A program made the translations under genes and the position numbers. Below, in pieces: positions 7,602 to 16,242 of a stretch of DNA of 64,000 nucleotides. Position 1 is the first letter of the stretch. Each line of letters opens with the position of its first letter. Under the pieces are notes generated by a model. That model saw nothing but the letters and a program-made list of their open reading frames with translations, did no database searches and was not told the DNA's origin. The stretch is from Treponema sp. (GTDB taxonomy: Bacteria; Spirochaetota; Spirochaetia; Treponematales; Treponemataceae): the NCBI GenBank assembly GCA_017484285.1, contig JAFUTH010000009.1, forward strand, positions 97,197 to 161,196. The letters are read 5' to 3'.

Positions 7602-9134
7602 ATGAGCAATGTAGTTTTGTTCGTCGGTCTCCCGGTTGCAGGAATCGTTCTAGGATGGGTAATTCGCTGGTGTTACGCCAGATTTCAACTATCTGCATCA
7701 GAACAAAAAGCAGAACGTTTAAGACAGGATGCAATAAAAGAAGCAGAAGCACAGAAAAAAGAGATTTTGCTTGAAGCAAAAGATCAAATCATTCGTGAAC
7801 GAAAACAGCAGGAACGGGAAGATCGCGAGCGACGCGCTGAAGTTCAAAAATACGAAGCGCGGGTTAGCAAAAAAGAAGAGTTGGTTGACAAGCGAGCCGA
7901 AGAATTCGACAAAAAAGAACTCGAATTCACCGATCGTGTCAATGCTATGAAAAAGCGCGAAGAGCGGCTTCAGGAGCAGGAAGAGCAGTACCGCAAGGAA
8001 CTCGAGCGGATTTCTGGTCTCTCCGCAAAAGAAGCAAAAGATTTAATCATCAAAAATCTTGAGAACGACGCTCGCCACGACGCGCAGGCTCTGCTCAACA
8101 AAATTGAGCAGGACGCACAGCTTTCTGCCGAAAAAAAAGCACAGGAAATCCTTATTTCCACGATTCAGCGCATCGCCACCGAAACGACAGGTGATTTAAC
8201 GGTCACTACGGTTTCATTGCCGGGCGATGAGATGAAAGGTCGCATCATCGGGCGAGAAGGTCGCAACATCCGTGCGCTTGAAACGCTCACAGGCGTCGAC
8301 ATCATCATCGACGACACGCCCGAAGCAGTCGTTATTTCTTGCTTTGACCCAGTTCGCAAAGAAATCGCAAAGCAGTCGCTTGAACGCCTCGTTACGGACG
8401 GACGCATCCACCCCGCCCGCATCGAAGAAATCGTTCAAAAGGTTACGCGCGAAATTCAGCAGAAGATTTACGAAGAGGGCGAAAAGGTGCTCTTCGACTT
8501 GGGAATCCACAACATGAGCCAGGACGGAGTTCGCGCATTGGGAAGATTGTATTTCCGCACGAGCTACGGTCAGAATGTGCTCACGCACTCAAAAGAAGTC
8601 GCCGAAATCGCTTCATTGCTTGCCGCCGAAGTGGGCGCAAACAAAGAGCTTGCCAAGCGAGCGGCGCTTCTCCACGACATCGGTAAAGGCGCTGAGAATG
8701 ACTCAGACCAGAACCACGCAGAAGTCGGCGCGGAGATGGCGCGCAAAATGGGCGAAGATCCCAAAGTCATCAATGCGATTGCTGCTCACCACAACGATGT
8801 TGAGGCAACCACGCTTGAAGCGGTCATCGTGCAGATTGCCGACGCAATTTCTGCCGCGCGTCCGGGTGCTCGGCGTGAAACAGTCGACAATTACGTTAAA
8901 CGACTGGAGAATCTTGAAGAAACAGCCGAAAAGTTCGCGGGTGTCGAAAAGGCGTACGCGATTCAGGCAGGTCGTGAGCTTCGCATTCTCGTCAACAACG
9001 AAAAGATTCCAGACGGCGAAGTCAAAGAGCTTGCGCAAAAGATTGCCAAGCAAATCGAAACAGACATTCGCTATCCGGGTCGCATAAAACTCACGATGAT
9101 TCGCGAAACACGTATCGTCGAATACGCTCGATAA
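7602..9134 (+). CDS. rny: Ribonuclease Y
   Basis: RNase Y is a membrane-anchored endoribonuclease that starts bulk mRNA decay. The 510-residue protein shows the complete family layout: one N-terminal membrane helix (about 3-25), a long charged coiled coil (about 30-165), a KH RNA-binding domain with GRIIGREGRN (213-222), and an HD domain with catalytic HD at H358-D359 (LLHDIGKG). Length is typical. It has its own consensus promoter, an RBS and a strong terminator, so it is a single-gene unit. Confidence 0.98.
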   Translation: MSNVVLFVGLPVAGIVLGWVIRWCYARFQLSASEQKAERLRQDAIKEAEAQKKEILLEAKDQIIRERKQQEREDRERRAEVQKYEARVSKKEELVDKRAEEFDKKELEFTDRVNAMKKREERLQEQEEQYRKELERISGLSAKEAKDLIIKNLENDARHDAQALLNKIEQDAQLSAEKKAQEILISTIQRIATETTGDLTVTTVSLPGDEMKGRIIGREGRNIRALETLTGVDIIIDDTPEAVVISCFDPVRKEIAKQSLERLVTDGRIHPARIEEIVQKVTREIQQKIYEEGEKVLFDLGIHNMSQDGVRALGRLYFRTSYGQNVLTHSKEVAEIASLLAAEVGANKELAKRAALLHDIGKGAENDSDQNHAEVGAEMARKMGEDPKVINAIAAHHNDVEATTLEAVIVQIADAISAARPGARRETVDNYVKRLENLEETAEKFAGVEKAYAIQAGRELRILVNNEKIPDGEVKELAQKIAKQIETDIRYPGRIKLTMIRETRIVEYAR

Positions 9135-9141
9135 CAAGAAC

Positions 9142-9177
9142 GCCCTGTACTGTATCGGTACGGGGCATGTTTTTTTT
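9142..9177 (+). terminator. Intrinsic terminator of rny
   Basis: GCCCTGTAC (9142-9150) pairs with GTACGGGGC (9158-9166), 9 bp with one G-T pair and a 7-nt loop, then ATG and eight T. Confidence 0.88.
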
Positions 9178-9589
9178 AAAGTACTTGGATGATTTCGGGG
9201 TGCGTGAGATGTAGGTCGGTGCGGCTGATGATAAAAACGAGTGCCGACGAAATAAAAAAGAATGCGATGACCGTGAGCGCTTTTGTGGTTTGTGTGAGCT
9301 CAAATCCGAGTTTTGTTGCGACGATTGGCGAAAAGAAAAATCCGATAGCTGAGCAGAATATGGGCGTGAAGAGCGAAATGAGCCCCAGAATCCCGTTGAG
9401 AATGCGGGGAAAGCCGATGCGCACGATATTGTTTTCGGAAATCGGAAAATTTCTTTTGTTGATGACGTGAAAACTTTTGCCCTGTTTTGCGCAATCGATT
9501 GAGGAGCAGGTGATGCATGCGTCGGAAATGAGGGAGACGACTTCGATTCTTTGACCTTCAATGCCTTTTACGATTGCGAAATCACGCAT
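9176..9589 (-). CDS. RseC/MucC-like SoxR-reducing-system family membrane protein
   Basis: A 137-residue protein with a short N-terminal beta domain, a Cys cluster CITCSSIDC (a CxxC plus a third Cys), then two hydrophobic segments separated by a short loop, the layout of RseC proteins, which associate with Rnf-type electron transport and can modulate SoxR or RseA. An ATG at 9622 would overlap the preceding TPR gene by 41 nt; the ATG at 9589 has AGGAG 9 nt upstream and overlaps by only 8 nt, so it is preferred. Last gene of a three-gene minus-strand operon. No rnf genes are in the window; family assignment is by layout and Cys pattern. Confidence 0.7.
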   Translation of the reverse strand: MRDFAIVKGIEGQRIEVVSLISDACITCSSIDCAKQGKSFHVINKRNFPISENNIVRIGFPRILNGILGLISLFTPIFCSAIGFFFSPIVATKLGFELTQTTKALTVIAFFFISSALVFIISRTDLHLTHPEIIQVL

Positions 9590-10136
9590 TTGACGTGTCT
9601 CCTGAGAAAGAATTCTCGCCAAGCTGAATGTTTTTCATTTGTTTGACGCACTGCTCATATCCTACCTTGTTGCCCAATTCTTCATAGGTGTCACGGAGAT
9701 TAAACAAGGCGTCGTAATAGTAGGAATTGATGGTGACTGCGTTCTCAAATGCTTCACAGGCGAGATTGAATTCACTCGTGTTAAAGTAGATGACGCCGAT
9801 TGTATTCCACAAATGCGCGTTCTGTGCGTTTTTTGCCAATCCTTCCAGACAATACGATAATGCTTCCTCGTTGCACCCCTGATTGAAGCAGATGAGCGCG
9901 AGTGTTTCGATTACCTCATCGTCATCAGTTTCGATTTCGTGCGCTCTGAGCAGCGCGCGTTTTGCCTCACGGAGATTCCCCGCATCACGGTAGGTGATGC
10001 CGAGGTTGTACCAGAGAAGATAATTGTGTTTTTCGAGAGAAATAGCGCGTTTGAGACAGGCAATTGCCTCTGGATATTGCCCGTTCGATGCGAATTCAAT
10101 TGCTTGTGTGTTTAGCGTTACGACGTTTTCGACCAT
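9582..10136 (-). CDS. TPR-repeat protein
   Basis: A 184-residue soluble protein made of about four tetratricopeptide repeats (for example AIEFASNGQYPEAIACLKRA, followed by LWYNLGITYRDAGNLREAKR, and a third and fourth unit with the W/LG/Y/A/P spacing). No signal peptide, so probably cytoplasmic, acting as a protein-interaction scaffold. It starts 9 nt after the polyprenyl synthase gene and overlaps the RseC-like gene by 8 nt, so the three form an operon. Partner unknown. Confidence 0.85.
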   Translation of the reverse strand: MVENVVTLNTQAIEFASNGQYPEAIACLKRAISLEKHNYLLWYNLGITYRDAGNLREAKRALLRAHEIETDDDEVIETLALICFNQGCNEEALSYCLEGLAKNAQNAHLWNTIGVIYFNTSEFNLACEAFENAVTINSYYYDALFNLRDTYEELGNKVGYEQCVKQMKNIQLGENSFSGDTSNA

Positions 10137-10145
10137 GCTGCGCTC

Positions 10146-11225
10146 CTATTGTGCCTTGCTTTGGAGAGCAGCAAACAAATCTAATATGAGCGTTCTTGCC
10201 TCTGAGTCGCCCGTGCCAAATAGAGAAGCGAGCGATGTGCTTGCTTTTTGAATAATCTCAGTGCCTTCTTGCGCAGCCTTTTCGATTGCGTGACTGCTCG
10301 TGAGCAGGGAAATTGCTTCTTCGACGGCGGGCGAATCAATGCCTTCTGTGCGAGCCAGCTCAAAGAGTGTCGCAAGATGATTTTTGTCCTGATTGTTTTC
10401 TGCGAGGTGATAGAGAACGGGGAGACTTTTTTTGCCCTCAACGATGTCATCACCGCGTTTTTTGCCGGGATTCCCCGTGGTGAGATTGATGACATCATCG
10501 ATAATCTGAAATCCTAGCCCAATCTCTTCGGCATAGACACCCGCTTGTTCGGCTTGCTCCGCGGACGCACCCCCCGCAAGAAGACCGAGCTTGACGGCGA
10601 GCCGAGAGAGCGTGCCCGTTTTGTTGTGCACCATCGCACGATATTCGTCGATAGAGGGAATAAGCCGGGGATTTCTGTGCCAGAGAATATCCATTGCCTG
10701 CCCCAAATGAAGCCGGCGCATTTCGGTGAGAAATAGTTCGTAGAGCGCGGCTTGCTCGCTGGCAGGAACTTGTTTTATGCACGTTGCTGCCTCAAAATAG
10801 AGCCAAGAGGCCGCATTGAGTGCGACATCAAGCCCGTAGGCGATGTGCGCGGCTACTTCCCCGCGGCGTGTGTCGGCACAGTCTTCGATGTCGTCATGAA
10901 TGAGGCTCGCTGTGTGCGCGAATTCAACGAGCGGCGTGAGCGTGTATGCTTTTTCGATTGCGGCAGAGCACTCATCGTGTGATTTTTTTTGCGCCTGAGA
11001 GGCAAGTTCTGCGCATAAAACTAAAAGGAGCGGACGCCATCGCTTTCCGCCGAGGTCGATGAGGTTTTTGCAGGGCTGAATAAGCGGCGTGATGTGGGAA
11101 TCTTGAATGCATGAATCAATCGTGCCGAATGAGAGCGCCTTCCATTCTGGATTTGCATGAGTCGGAATGTATGTATGGAGCACGGCTTCGATTTTTATGA
11201 GCCGAGACGTGAATTCTGATTTCAT
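10146..11225 (-). CDS. Polyprenyl (farnesyl/geranylgeranyl-type) diphosphate synthase
   Basis: A 359-residue trans-prenyltransferase that condenses isopentenyl diphosphate onto allylic diphosphates for polyprenyl carriers or quinone-like lipids. The first Asp-rich motif is HDDIEDCADTRRG, intact. The second is DDVIN followed by LTTG, where the last Asp of the usual DDxxD is Asn. An ATG at 11294 would give 23 extra residues unlike the family; the ATG at 11225 is preferred. A TATAAT box ends 6 nt upstream of it and no RBS is seen, so the mRNA may be leaderless. Chain length of the product cannot be decided here. Confidence 0.88.
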   Translation of the reverse strand: MKSEFTSRLIKIEAVLHTYIPTHANPEWKALSFGTIDSCIQDSHITPLIQPCKNLIDLGGKRWRPLLLVLCAELASQAQKKSHDECSAAIEKAYTLTPLVEFAHTASLIHDDIEDCADTRRGEVAAHIAYGLDVALNAASWLYFEAATCIKQVPASEQAALYELFLTEMRRLHLGQAMDILWHRNPRLIPSIDEYRAMVHNKTGTLSRLAVKLGLLAGGASAEQAEQAGVYAEEIGLGFQIIDDVINLTTGNPGKKRGDDIVEGKKSLPVLYHLAENNQDKNHLATLFELARTEGIDSPAVEEAISLLTSSHAIEKAAQEGTEIIQKASTSLASLFGTGDSEARTLILDLFAALQSKAQ

Positions 11226-11231
11226 GCCATC

Positions 11232-11260
11232 ATTATAGTGCAGATGTGGGAAAAAGCCAA
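11232..11260 (-). promoter_or_regulatory. Promoter of polyprenyl synthase operon, abutting the start codon
   Basis: Minus strand TTGGCT (11260-11255), 17-nt spacer, TATAAT (11237-11232), then 6 nt to the ATG at 11225. Confidence 0.65.
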
Positions 11261-11314
11261 TGAAATACGAAAAAGACGCACTGCTATAGTGCAAAAAAAA
11301 GTCGTATAAACGCG

Positions 11315-11343
11315 TTCACAAATTCTTAAAATTCTGATTTAAT
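11315..11343 (+). promoter_or_regulatory. Promoter of rlmE-M23 operon
   Basis: TTCACA (11315-11320), 17-nt spacer, TTTAAT (11338-11343). The ATG of rlmE is 17 nt further on; the leader would be about 10 nt with no Shine-Dalgarno sequence. Confidence 0.55.
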
Positions 11344-11360
11344 TTGTCCGATAGTTAAGT

Positions 11361-11954
11361 ATGGCAAATTCTTATGAGAAACCTGATTTTTGGTCACGAA
11401 AGGCTTTTTCTGAGGGCTATCCCGCTCGTTCGGTGTACAAGCTTCAGGAGATTGACCAGAAATTCGGTATGATTAAGAAGAATTACAAAGTGCTTGATTT
11501 AGGCGCGGCTCCGGGCAGTTGGACAACATTCTTGCTGCGCGAAATGGAAGGCAGCGGCAAAGTCGTTTCGTGCGATTTGAATCCGCTTTCCAAGAGCGTC
11601 AAGGGCGACAATCTTGTGTTTATCCAAGGCGATTTGCAGCAAAAAGAGATTGTCGACAAAATCAAGGCTGAAGGTCCGTTCGACCTCGTTGTGTGTGATG
11701 CAGCCCCGCTCACCACCGGAAATCGTGTCGTTGATACAGCCCGTTCATCAGGCTTGGTCAAGATGGCAATCTGGTATGCGGAGACGATGCTCAAAACTGG
11801 CGGTAATTTTGCTGTGAAGATTTTTCAGAATGGAGATCAACAGGCACTTCTCAAAAAAATGCGTGAGGTCTTTGTAAACGCAAAGGGATTCAAGCCTGTT
11901 GCATGCCGTTCCGAATCATTTGAAACATACTTAATTGGGTTGGGTAAAAAGTAA
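11361..11954 (+). CDS. rlmE: 23S rRNA 2'-O-ribose methyltransferase RlmE (FtsJ/RrmJ)
   Basis: RlmE methylates U2552 in helix 92 of 23S rRNA late in 50S assembly. The 197-residue protein is full length. SAM motif VLDLGAAPGSWTTFLL and the K-D-K-E catalytic tetrad are visible: K in RSVYKLQEI, D in LVVCDAAP, K in FAVKIFQNGD and E in RSESFETYLIG. Its stop codon overlaps the start of the following LysM/M23 gene (TAATGA), so the two are coupled. Confidence 0.95.
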   Translation: MANSYEKPDFWSRKAFSEGYPARSVYKLQEIDQKFGMIKKNYKVLDLGAAPGSWTTFLLREMEGSGKVVSCDLNPLSKSVKGDNLVFIQGDLQQKEIVDKIKAEGPFDLVVCDAAPLTTGNRVVDTARSSGLVKMAIWYAETMLKTGGNFAVKIFQNGDQQALLKKMREVFVNAKGFKPVACRSESFETYLIGLGKK

Positions 11955-12943
11955 TGAAAAATTTGATGTTCACCATAAAAAACGCCTTTACTACGATGAC
12001 TTTAAAAAATGCGATCCAGTGTTTTTCCGTTACGTTCGGTGTGTGTGCCGTCGTGCTTACCGGTGCGGTCGTTTTTGCAAATCATACGTCTGCGGCAGAA
12101 AACGGGCAGGGAGGTCTTGAGACACCGGGAATTCCGCTCATCTCCGAAGAAACGCTGACCGAAATGGCACAGTCGGAAGAAACGGGAGCTGTGTTTAATG
12201 ATTCATACAATCTTTCATACATGTCATATCGTGTTCGTCAGGGCGACATGATTGGTCGGATTGCGGAGCAGTTTGATGTGACGCAGGACACAATCATATC
12301 AGTAAACAATATCCGCTCATCACGATTGTTGCAAATCGGCACGTATCTCAAAATTCCGACGATGCCGGGAATCTTGTACACGGTCAAAAAAGACGGCGAA
12401 ACCATCGATTCGGTCGCCGAAAAATACAAAGTCGATGTCGAAAAGTGCTCATCGGTGAACCATGTTGCGCTTGATACGTCTCTCGAGGCGGGAACGATGA
12501 TTTTCGTACCGGATGCTCAGCTTGACTGGGTGACTCGCCAGGAAATCAACGGCGATTTGTTCCGAAAGCCAATCCGTGCGCGCTGGTACAAGTCTTCAAG
12601 CTTCGGCTGGCGAGCGAGTCCATTCACGGGCGCGCGTTCATATCACTCGGGCGTTGACATGGCGTGCCCGATGGGAACAAACATCTATGCCGCGCTTCCA
12701 GGAAAGGTTACGGCGACGGGCTACAACTCAACCTATGGAAATTACGTCATCGTGGCGCATCATTCTGGATACAAAACGCTGTATGGTCACATGAGCGCAA
12801 TCACCTGTGTTTCCGGACAGTACGTCACGCAGGACACGAGAATCGGTCGTGTCGGCAGCACGGGCATGAGCACGGGACCGCATTTGCACTTTACGGTGTT
12901 CAAAAACGGCAAACAGGTCAATCCTGAAAATCTTTGGAACTAG
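11954..12943 (+). CDS. LysM / M23 peptidoglycan endopeptidase
   Basis: A 329-residue cell-wall protein. An N-terminal hydrophobic segment (about 22-45) anchors or exports it, two LysM domains follow (about 94-137 and 140-185; YRVRQGDMIGRIAEQF and YTVKKDGETIDSVAEKY), then a LytM/M23 domain (about 210-329). The zinc site is complete: HxxxD in YHSGVDMA, H in LYGHMS and HxH in GPHLHF, so it should be an active D,D-endopeptidase. Coupled to rlmE and ended by a GC-rich terminator. Possible roles are growth or septum hydrolysis; homologues lacking the HxxxD/HxH sites act only as activators, which is not the case here. Confidence 0.93.
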   Translation: MKNLMFTIKNAFTTMTLKNAIQCFSVTFGVCAVVLTGAVVFANHTSAAENGQGGLETPGIPLISEETLTEMAQSEETGAVFNDSYNLSYMSYRVRQGDMIGRIAEQFDVTQDTIISVNNIRSSRLLQIGTYLKIPTMPGILYTVKKDGETIDSVAEKYKVDVEKCSSVNHVALDTSLEAGTMIFVPDAQLDWVTRQEINGDLFRKPIRARWYKSSSFGWRASPFTGARSYHSGVDMACPMGTNIYAALPGKVTATGYNSTYGNYVIVAHHSGYKTLYGHMSAITCVSGQYVTQDTRIGRVGSTGMSTGPHLHFTVFKNGKQVNPENLWN

Positions 12944-12956
12944 TGGAATCCAAAAT

Positions 12957-12984
12957 CCCCGCTTCGTGCGGGGCGTTTTCTTTT
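12957..12984. terminator. Intrinsic terminator after LysM/M23 gene
   Basis: CCCCGC (12957-12962), loop TTCGT, GCGGGG (12968-12973), then CGTTTTCTTTT. The AAAA on the other side may let it also serve the convergent anti-sigma gene. Confidence 0.8.
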
Positions 12985-13399
12985 AAAGTACCGGGGATTT
13001 GTCTATTTTCTTTATAAAAAAGTCCATGTTGGTGGCGACGAAGAGCACGCAGTAGGCGGTGACGAGAATTCCGAAGAGCACGTGGAAGAAGATTGCCGCG
13101 TGGTCGATGCGATTCAAGAAAATGCCGAACGTCACCATCAGCAGGAGCATGATAGTTCCCCAGACAATCCATTTTGTCATTGAGACGGGCTTGAGCGGTT
13201 GTCGTGTGGCAAATAGTTCTTTTGCTGACGCGGCATGAATGGGCTCGGATGCGTATCGCTCGGCAAGCGTGAGGTAATGTACCTGAGAGCGACATTTTTT
13301 GCAGCTGAGCAAGTGGAGCGTCAGTGAAAGCGGCAGGCGTTCGTTCTTGTCGAGCGCGAGAAATTCGTCCATCTTTTTTTCACAATTCTCATTCTTCAT
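12983..13399 (-). CDS. Zinc-finger anti-sigma factor, membrane-bound
   Basis: A 138-residue protein with an N-terminal putative zinc finger (H-x3-C-x2-C in LTLHLLSCKKCRSQ, residues about 27-39; zf-HC2/ZAS type) and two membrane segments (about 72-91 and 99-120). The overlap of 11 nt with the end of the ECF sigma gene strongly suggests that it is the cognate anti-sigma factor, holding the sigma factor at the membrane. The extracytoplasmic part is very short, so the signal may be sensed within the membrane or by a partner such as the small membrane protein upstream. Confidence 0.8.
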   Translation of the reverse strand: MKNENCEKKMDEFLALDKNERLPLSLTLHLLSCKKCRSQVHYLTLAERYASEPIHAASAKELFATRQPLKPVSMTKWIVWGTIMLLLMVTFGIFLNRIDHAAIFFHVLFGILVTAYCVLFVATNMDFFIKKIDKSPVL

Positions 13400-13952
13400 A
13401 AAAACCTCTCAGTTTTTCGCGCAAAATTTTCTTCGCACGAAAGATATGTGATTTTATTGTGTTTATTGGAAGCCCGGTGATTTCGCTGATTTCAGCGTGC
13501 GAGTTGTCATAGAAAAAATAGAGCTCTACGCAGATTGCGAATTTCTCGGGCAAATCTTTGACGGCTTCGCGAACGGCGAGCACCGTTAGTTTTCGGATTT
13601 CATTTTTTTCGGGGGTGAGGCTTTTGTCCTCAATGTTTTCCTCGTCAGAAATGGGAAGGTACTCTTTTCGGCGGTTTTTTGCGTTGACAGCGGTGTTGTA
13701 TGCGATAGACGTGAGCCATGTCGAAAACGCGGAATCGCCTCTGAACCGAGAGAGATTCGTGTAGACTTTTAGAAAAACTTCCTGCATGAAGTCATCGGTA
13801 TCGGTCTCATTTTTGAAAAAACTCATTCCCAACGCGAGAATCCGCTTTTTGTAGTAAGAAATGAGTTTTGAAAATGCCTTTGAGTCTCCGGCGAGCGTCG
13901 CTTTTATGAGCGCGTTGTCTCGTTTTTTAATTATCAGTTGGTCGAGCGTCAT
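13389..13952 (-). CDS. ECF-type RNA polymerase sigma factor
   Basis: A 187-residue RpoE-like sigma factor. Region 2 (about residues 23-90, with DTDDFMQEVFLKVYTNL and FSTWLTSIAYNTAVN) and region 4 (about 130-180, with DLPEKFAICVELYFFYDNSH and INTIKSHIFRAKKILREKL) are both clear. The ATG at 13952 is used; an upstream ATG at 13997 lies deep in the previous gene. The start overlaps the small membrane protein gene by 26 nt, and the end overlaps the anti-sigma gene by 11 nt. No autoregulated ECF promoter could be identified. Confidence 0.93.
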   Translation of the reverse strand: MTLDQLIIKKRDNALIKATLAGDSKAFSKLISYYKKRILALGMSFFKNETDTDDFMQEVFLKVYTNLSRFRGDSAFSTWLTSIAYNTAVNAKNRRKEYLPISDEENIEDKSLTPEKNEIRKLTVLAVREAVKDLPEKFAICVELYFFYDNSHAEISEITGLPINTIKSHIFRAKKILREKLRGFYEE

Positions 13953-14286
13953 CTTTCCAAGCGTAGATGCGGTAGAACAAAAGAAGGCAGAATCCAATCG
14001 TGAACGGAATCAGCCCGCCAAGCAATGCGGGTGAAACTCCAGTGAGAAGCGCGAAGAAAACGGAGAGCATGATGCCGAGCCCCGTAAGCAGCAAGCCGAT
14101 GAGAAGCGTAAAAGCGCGGCTGTTGAAGCGTTTTTTGGTGAAATCACCGGCTTTGATGCGCTGTTTCGTTTCGTGATGAATCCATAGCAGCGAGAAAAAG
14201 ATGACGATGCCCCCGATGACGATGCCTACAATCGGGATAAGAGCGATGATTACCTGTGCCGCGGGGGATGTTATTGTCTGTTCCAT
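13927..14286 (-). CDS. Small membrane protein in ECF sigma operon (unknown)
   Basis: I do not recognise a family with confidence. The 119-residue protein has three hydrophobic segments (about 10-33, 55-75 and 80-98) and a cytoplasmic basic loop (HHETKQRIKAGDFTKKRF). GGAG precedes the ATG by 8 nt. Overlap with the sigma gene suggests that it is made together with the sigma/anti-sigma pair, perhaps as a sensor or accessory protein; that is inference from position. It resembles DUF6249-like small membrane proteins often seen next to ECF sigma genes. Confidence 0.7.
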   Translation of the reverse strand: MEQTITSPAAQVIIALIPIVGIVIGGIVIFFSLLWIHHETKQRIKAGDFTKKRFNSRAFTLLIGLLLTGLGIMLSVFFALLTGVSPALLGGLIPFTIGFCLLLFYRIYAWKDDARPTDN

Positions 14287-14377
14287 ACGAAAATCTCCAT
14301 GTATATCAGTTCGGGGCACCGTGCCCCTGTCTTTTTAGACTCAAAACAGTGCGTTTGGTTGCAGTTTTTTGGTAAAA

Positions 14378-14854
14378 TCAGTCTAAAAACAGATAGTCGT
14401 TGAAATAGATTTCTGAAATGCTTCCGAGCACGAGTGTTGCGTTTATCAGGTTCTTTAACTCGCCTTTAATGCTTGATTCGCCGAGCGAAAGCAGTTCTTC
14501 GCGCGTGTGCGACTGGAAATAGTGCGTTATGAGCGCCTTGATGCTCAGATGCTTGCGGTCGAGCTCTTCGTAGAACGATTGGTCAGTGCCTTTGTACTCG
14601 AACCAGGGAACGAGCACAATCACGCTCTTTGAAGTGTCGCTGGCTTCTTTTGTGAACACGCGGATTTGCCCGATGTTGTTGAAGACTGTGTTTTGCCTTG
14701 TATTGACCGAGGCAGGCGTGGGATCTTCACGGCGCAATCCCTCACCCGGAACGGCATGTTCTGTGATGAGCGCGATTGCCGTTCCCGCAATGATGAAGAC
14801 GAGAATCACGCCGATGAGCGCGAGCAGAATGGTGTTGATAGTTGTTTTTTTCAT
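14378..14854 (-). CDS. FliL-like flagellar basal-body-associated protein
   Basis: A 158-residue protein with one N-terminal membrane helix (about 8-29) and a periplasmic domain ending in the characteristic FliL C-terminus: predicted helices around LSIKALITHYFQSHTREEL, then ELKNLINATLVLGSISEIYF and a final YLFLD. FliL stabilises the stator around the flagellar motor. Treponemes often carry more than one FliL-like protein; this one is not in the main flagellar operon but follows hflX by 12 nt. GGGAG lies 7 nt before the ATG at 14854; the ATG at 14860 directly abuts GGGAG and is less likely. Assignment rests on layout and C-terminal pattern. Confidence 0.7.
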   Translation of the reverse strand: MKKTTINTILLALIGVILVFIIAGTAIALITEHAVPGEGLRREDPTPASVNTRQNTVFNNIGQIRVFTKEASDTSKSVIVLVPWFEYKGTDQSFYEELDRKHLSIKALITHYFQSHTREELLSLGESSIKGELKNLINATLVLGSISEIYFNDYLFLD

Positions 14855-14866
14855 GGTCATCTCCCG

Positions 14867-16231
14867 TTACCAGTCCGAACCGAATTTCTTTTTGAATCCG
14901 CTTTGCGCTGCTGGCAGTCTCTCGGTTTCCGCTCCCTCGGCGTAGGGAAGCAGCAGATTCGACAAGCGCGGATTTTTTTTGAGCTCGCCGCCTTTGATTT
15001 TTATGTGAATGCCGTCATCCAGCCAGACATCTTCAAGCATTATTCCCGTTCGGCGCACTTCTGACAAGAGACGCTGTTCGCTCTGCGGAATGATGTATGC
15101 CGTTTCTTCGCCCAACAGCTCATCGCACATGCGGGCGGAAAGTTCTTCAAATCCCTCGTGCGTTTTTGCGCTGATTTTTATGGAATCCGGAAAAAGCGTG
15201 GAAAGCCGGGCGAGCAACGGCGCGTTATCAAAAATCTTATCGATTTTGTTAAGGACGATGATTTTTGGCGTGTCGCGTGCACCGATTTCTTCAAGAACGC
15301 TTACGACCGTGTTGTACTGAAATTCCACTTTTTCGTCGCTCGCATCGAGCACGAGGAGAATGAGCTGCGCGCGCTGTGCTTCCTCAAGCGTCGATTTGAA
15401 TGCATTGACGAGCGAGTGGGGCAGGTTTGAGATAAAACCGACCGTATCCGTGAGCAGAATGTTCGTGGCGAAGCCTTTTTCGGATTCAGCCGTTTTGAGC
15501 GATGATTTGAGCTGGAGTTTTCGCGTTGTCGGGTCGAGCGTTGCGAACAATTTGTCTTCGACAAACACATCTGCGCCCGTGAGTGCATTTAAGAGCGATG
15601 ATTTTCCGGCGTTCGTGTATCCGGCGAGGGCACACGACGGCAGCGGCACGCGTTCCCGTTTTTTACGCTGTGTTTCGCGGTCGCGGACGACTTGTGCGAG
15701 CTCTCGTTTGACTTGCGCGATTTTGTCCCGGATTTTGCGCAGATCAAGCTCAAGCTGCGTTTCGCCAGAGCCTTTTGCGCCAAAATTGCCGCCGCGCTGG
15801 CGTGCCATGTCGCCGTATGAGTGGGCGAGTCGGGGAAGCGAGTATTCAAGCCGAGCGAGTTGTACTTGCAAGACGGCTTCTTTTGTTTGGGCGCGCGCGG
15901 CGAAAATCCGCAGAATGACCTCCTGTCGGTCAATCACTGGAATCTTCGCGAGTTTTTCCCAGTTGCGCTGTTTTCGTGGGGAGAGTTCGAAATCGAAAAC
16001 GATGATGTCAGCTTCTAATTCAGAGGCGAGTGCGGCGATTTCTTCCGCCTTGCCGCTCCCGATGCCGTAGACGGGATTAGCCTCGATTCGTGCGAGAATG
16101 ACCGTGCGCGCAATTTCGTAGCCGAGCGTATCTGTGAGACCTTCAAGTTCCGAAATATCTGCTTTTGGCGCGCCGACGAGCACCGCACGGATTTTCTTGG
16201 ATTCTTCCTCTTCGAGATTTATTAAATTCAT
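14867..16231 (-). CDS. hflX: Ribosome-associated GTPase HflX
   Basis: HflX is a GTPase that splits or rescues stalled 70S ribosomes, especially in stress. The 454-residue protein has the N-terminal HflX domain (with NPVYGIGSGKAEEI), the linker motif GAKGSGETQLELDLR, and a G domain with GYTNAGKSSLLNALTG (204 on), a switch region LDPTTRKL, DTVGFISNLPHSLVNAFKSTLEE and NKID. A C-terminal domain of about 70 residues follows. The ATG at 16231 is preferred to one at 16288, which would add 19 residues from a repeat-containing region. It is probably co-transcribed with the FliL-like gene. Confidence 0.95.
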   Translation of the reverse strand: MNLINLEEEESKKIRAVLVGAPKADISELEGLTDTLGYEIARTVILARIEANPVYGIGSGKAEEIAALASELEADIIVFDFELSPRKQRNWEKLAKIPVIDRQEVILRIFAARAQTKEAVLQVQLARLEYSLPRLAHSYGDMARQRGGNFGAKGSGETQLELDLRKIRDKIAQVKRELAQVVRDRETQRKKRERVPLPSCALAGYTNAGKSSLLNALTGADVFVEDKLFATLDPTTRKLQLKSSLKTAESEKGFATNILLTDTVGFISNLPHSLVNAFKSTLEEAQRAQLILLVLDASDEKVEFQYNTVVSVLEEIGARDTPKIIVLNKIDKIFDNAPLLARLSTLFPDSIKISAKTHEGFEELSARMCDELLGEETAYIIPQSEQRLLSEVRRTGIMLEDVWLDDGIHIKIKGGELKKNPRLSNLLLPYAEGAETERLPAAQSGFKKKFGSDW

Positions 16232-16242
16232 GAGAAAATATT

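Noticed and set aside
14313..14332. GGGGCA-CCG-TGCCCC hairpin with T-run on the plus strand
   Set aside because: All genes around it run on the minus strand, so it cannot terminate any of them; possibly chance or an antisense terminator.
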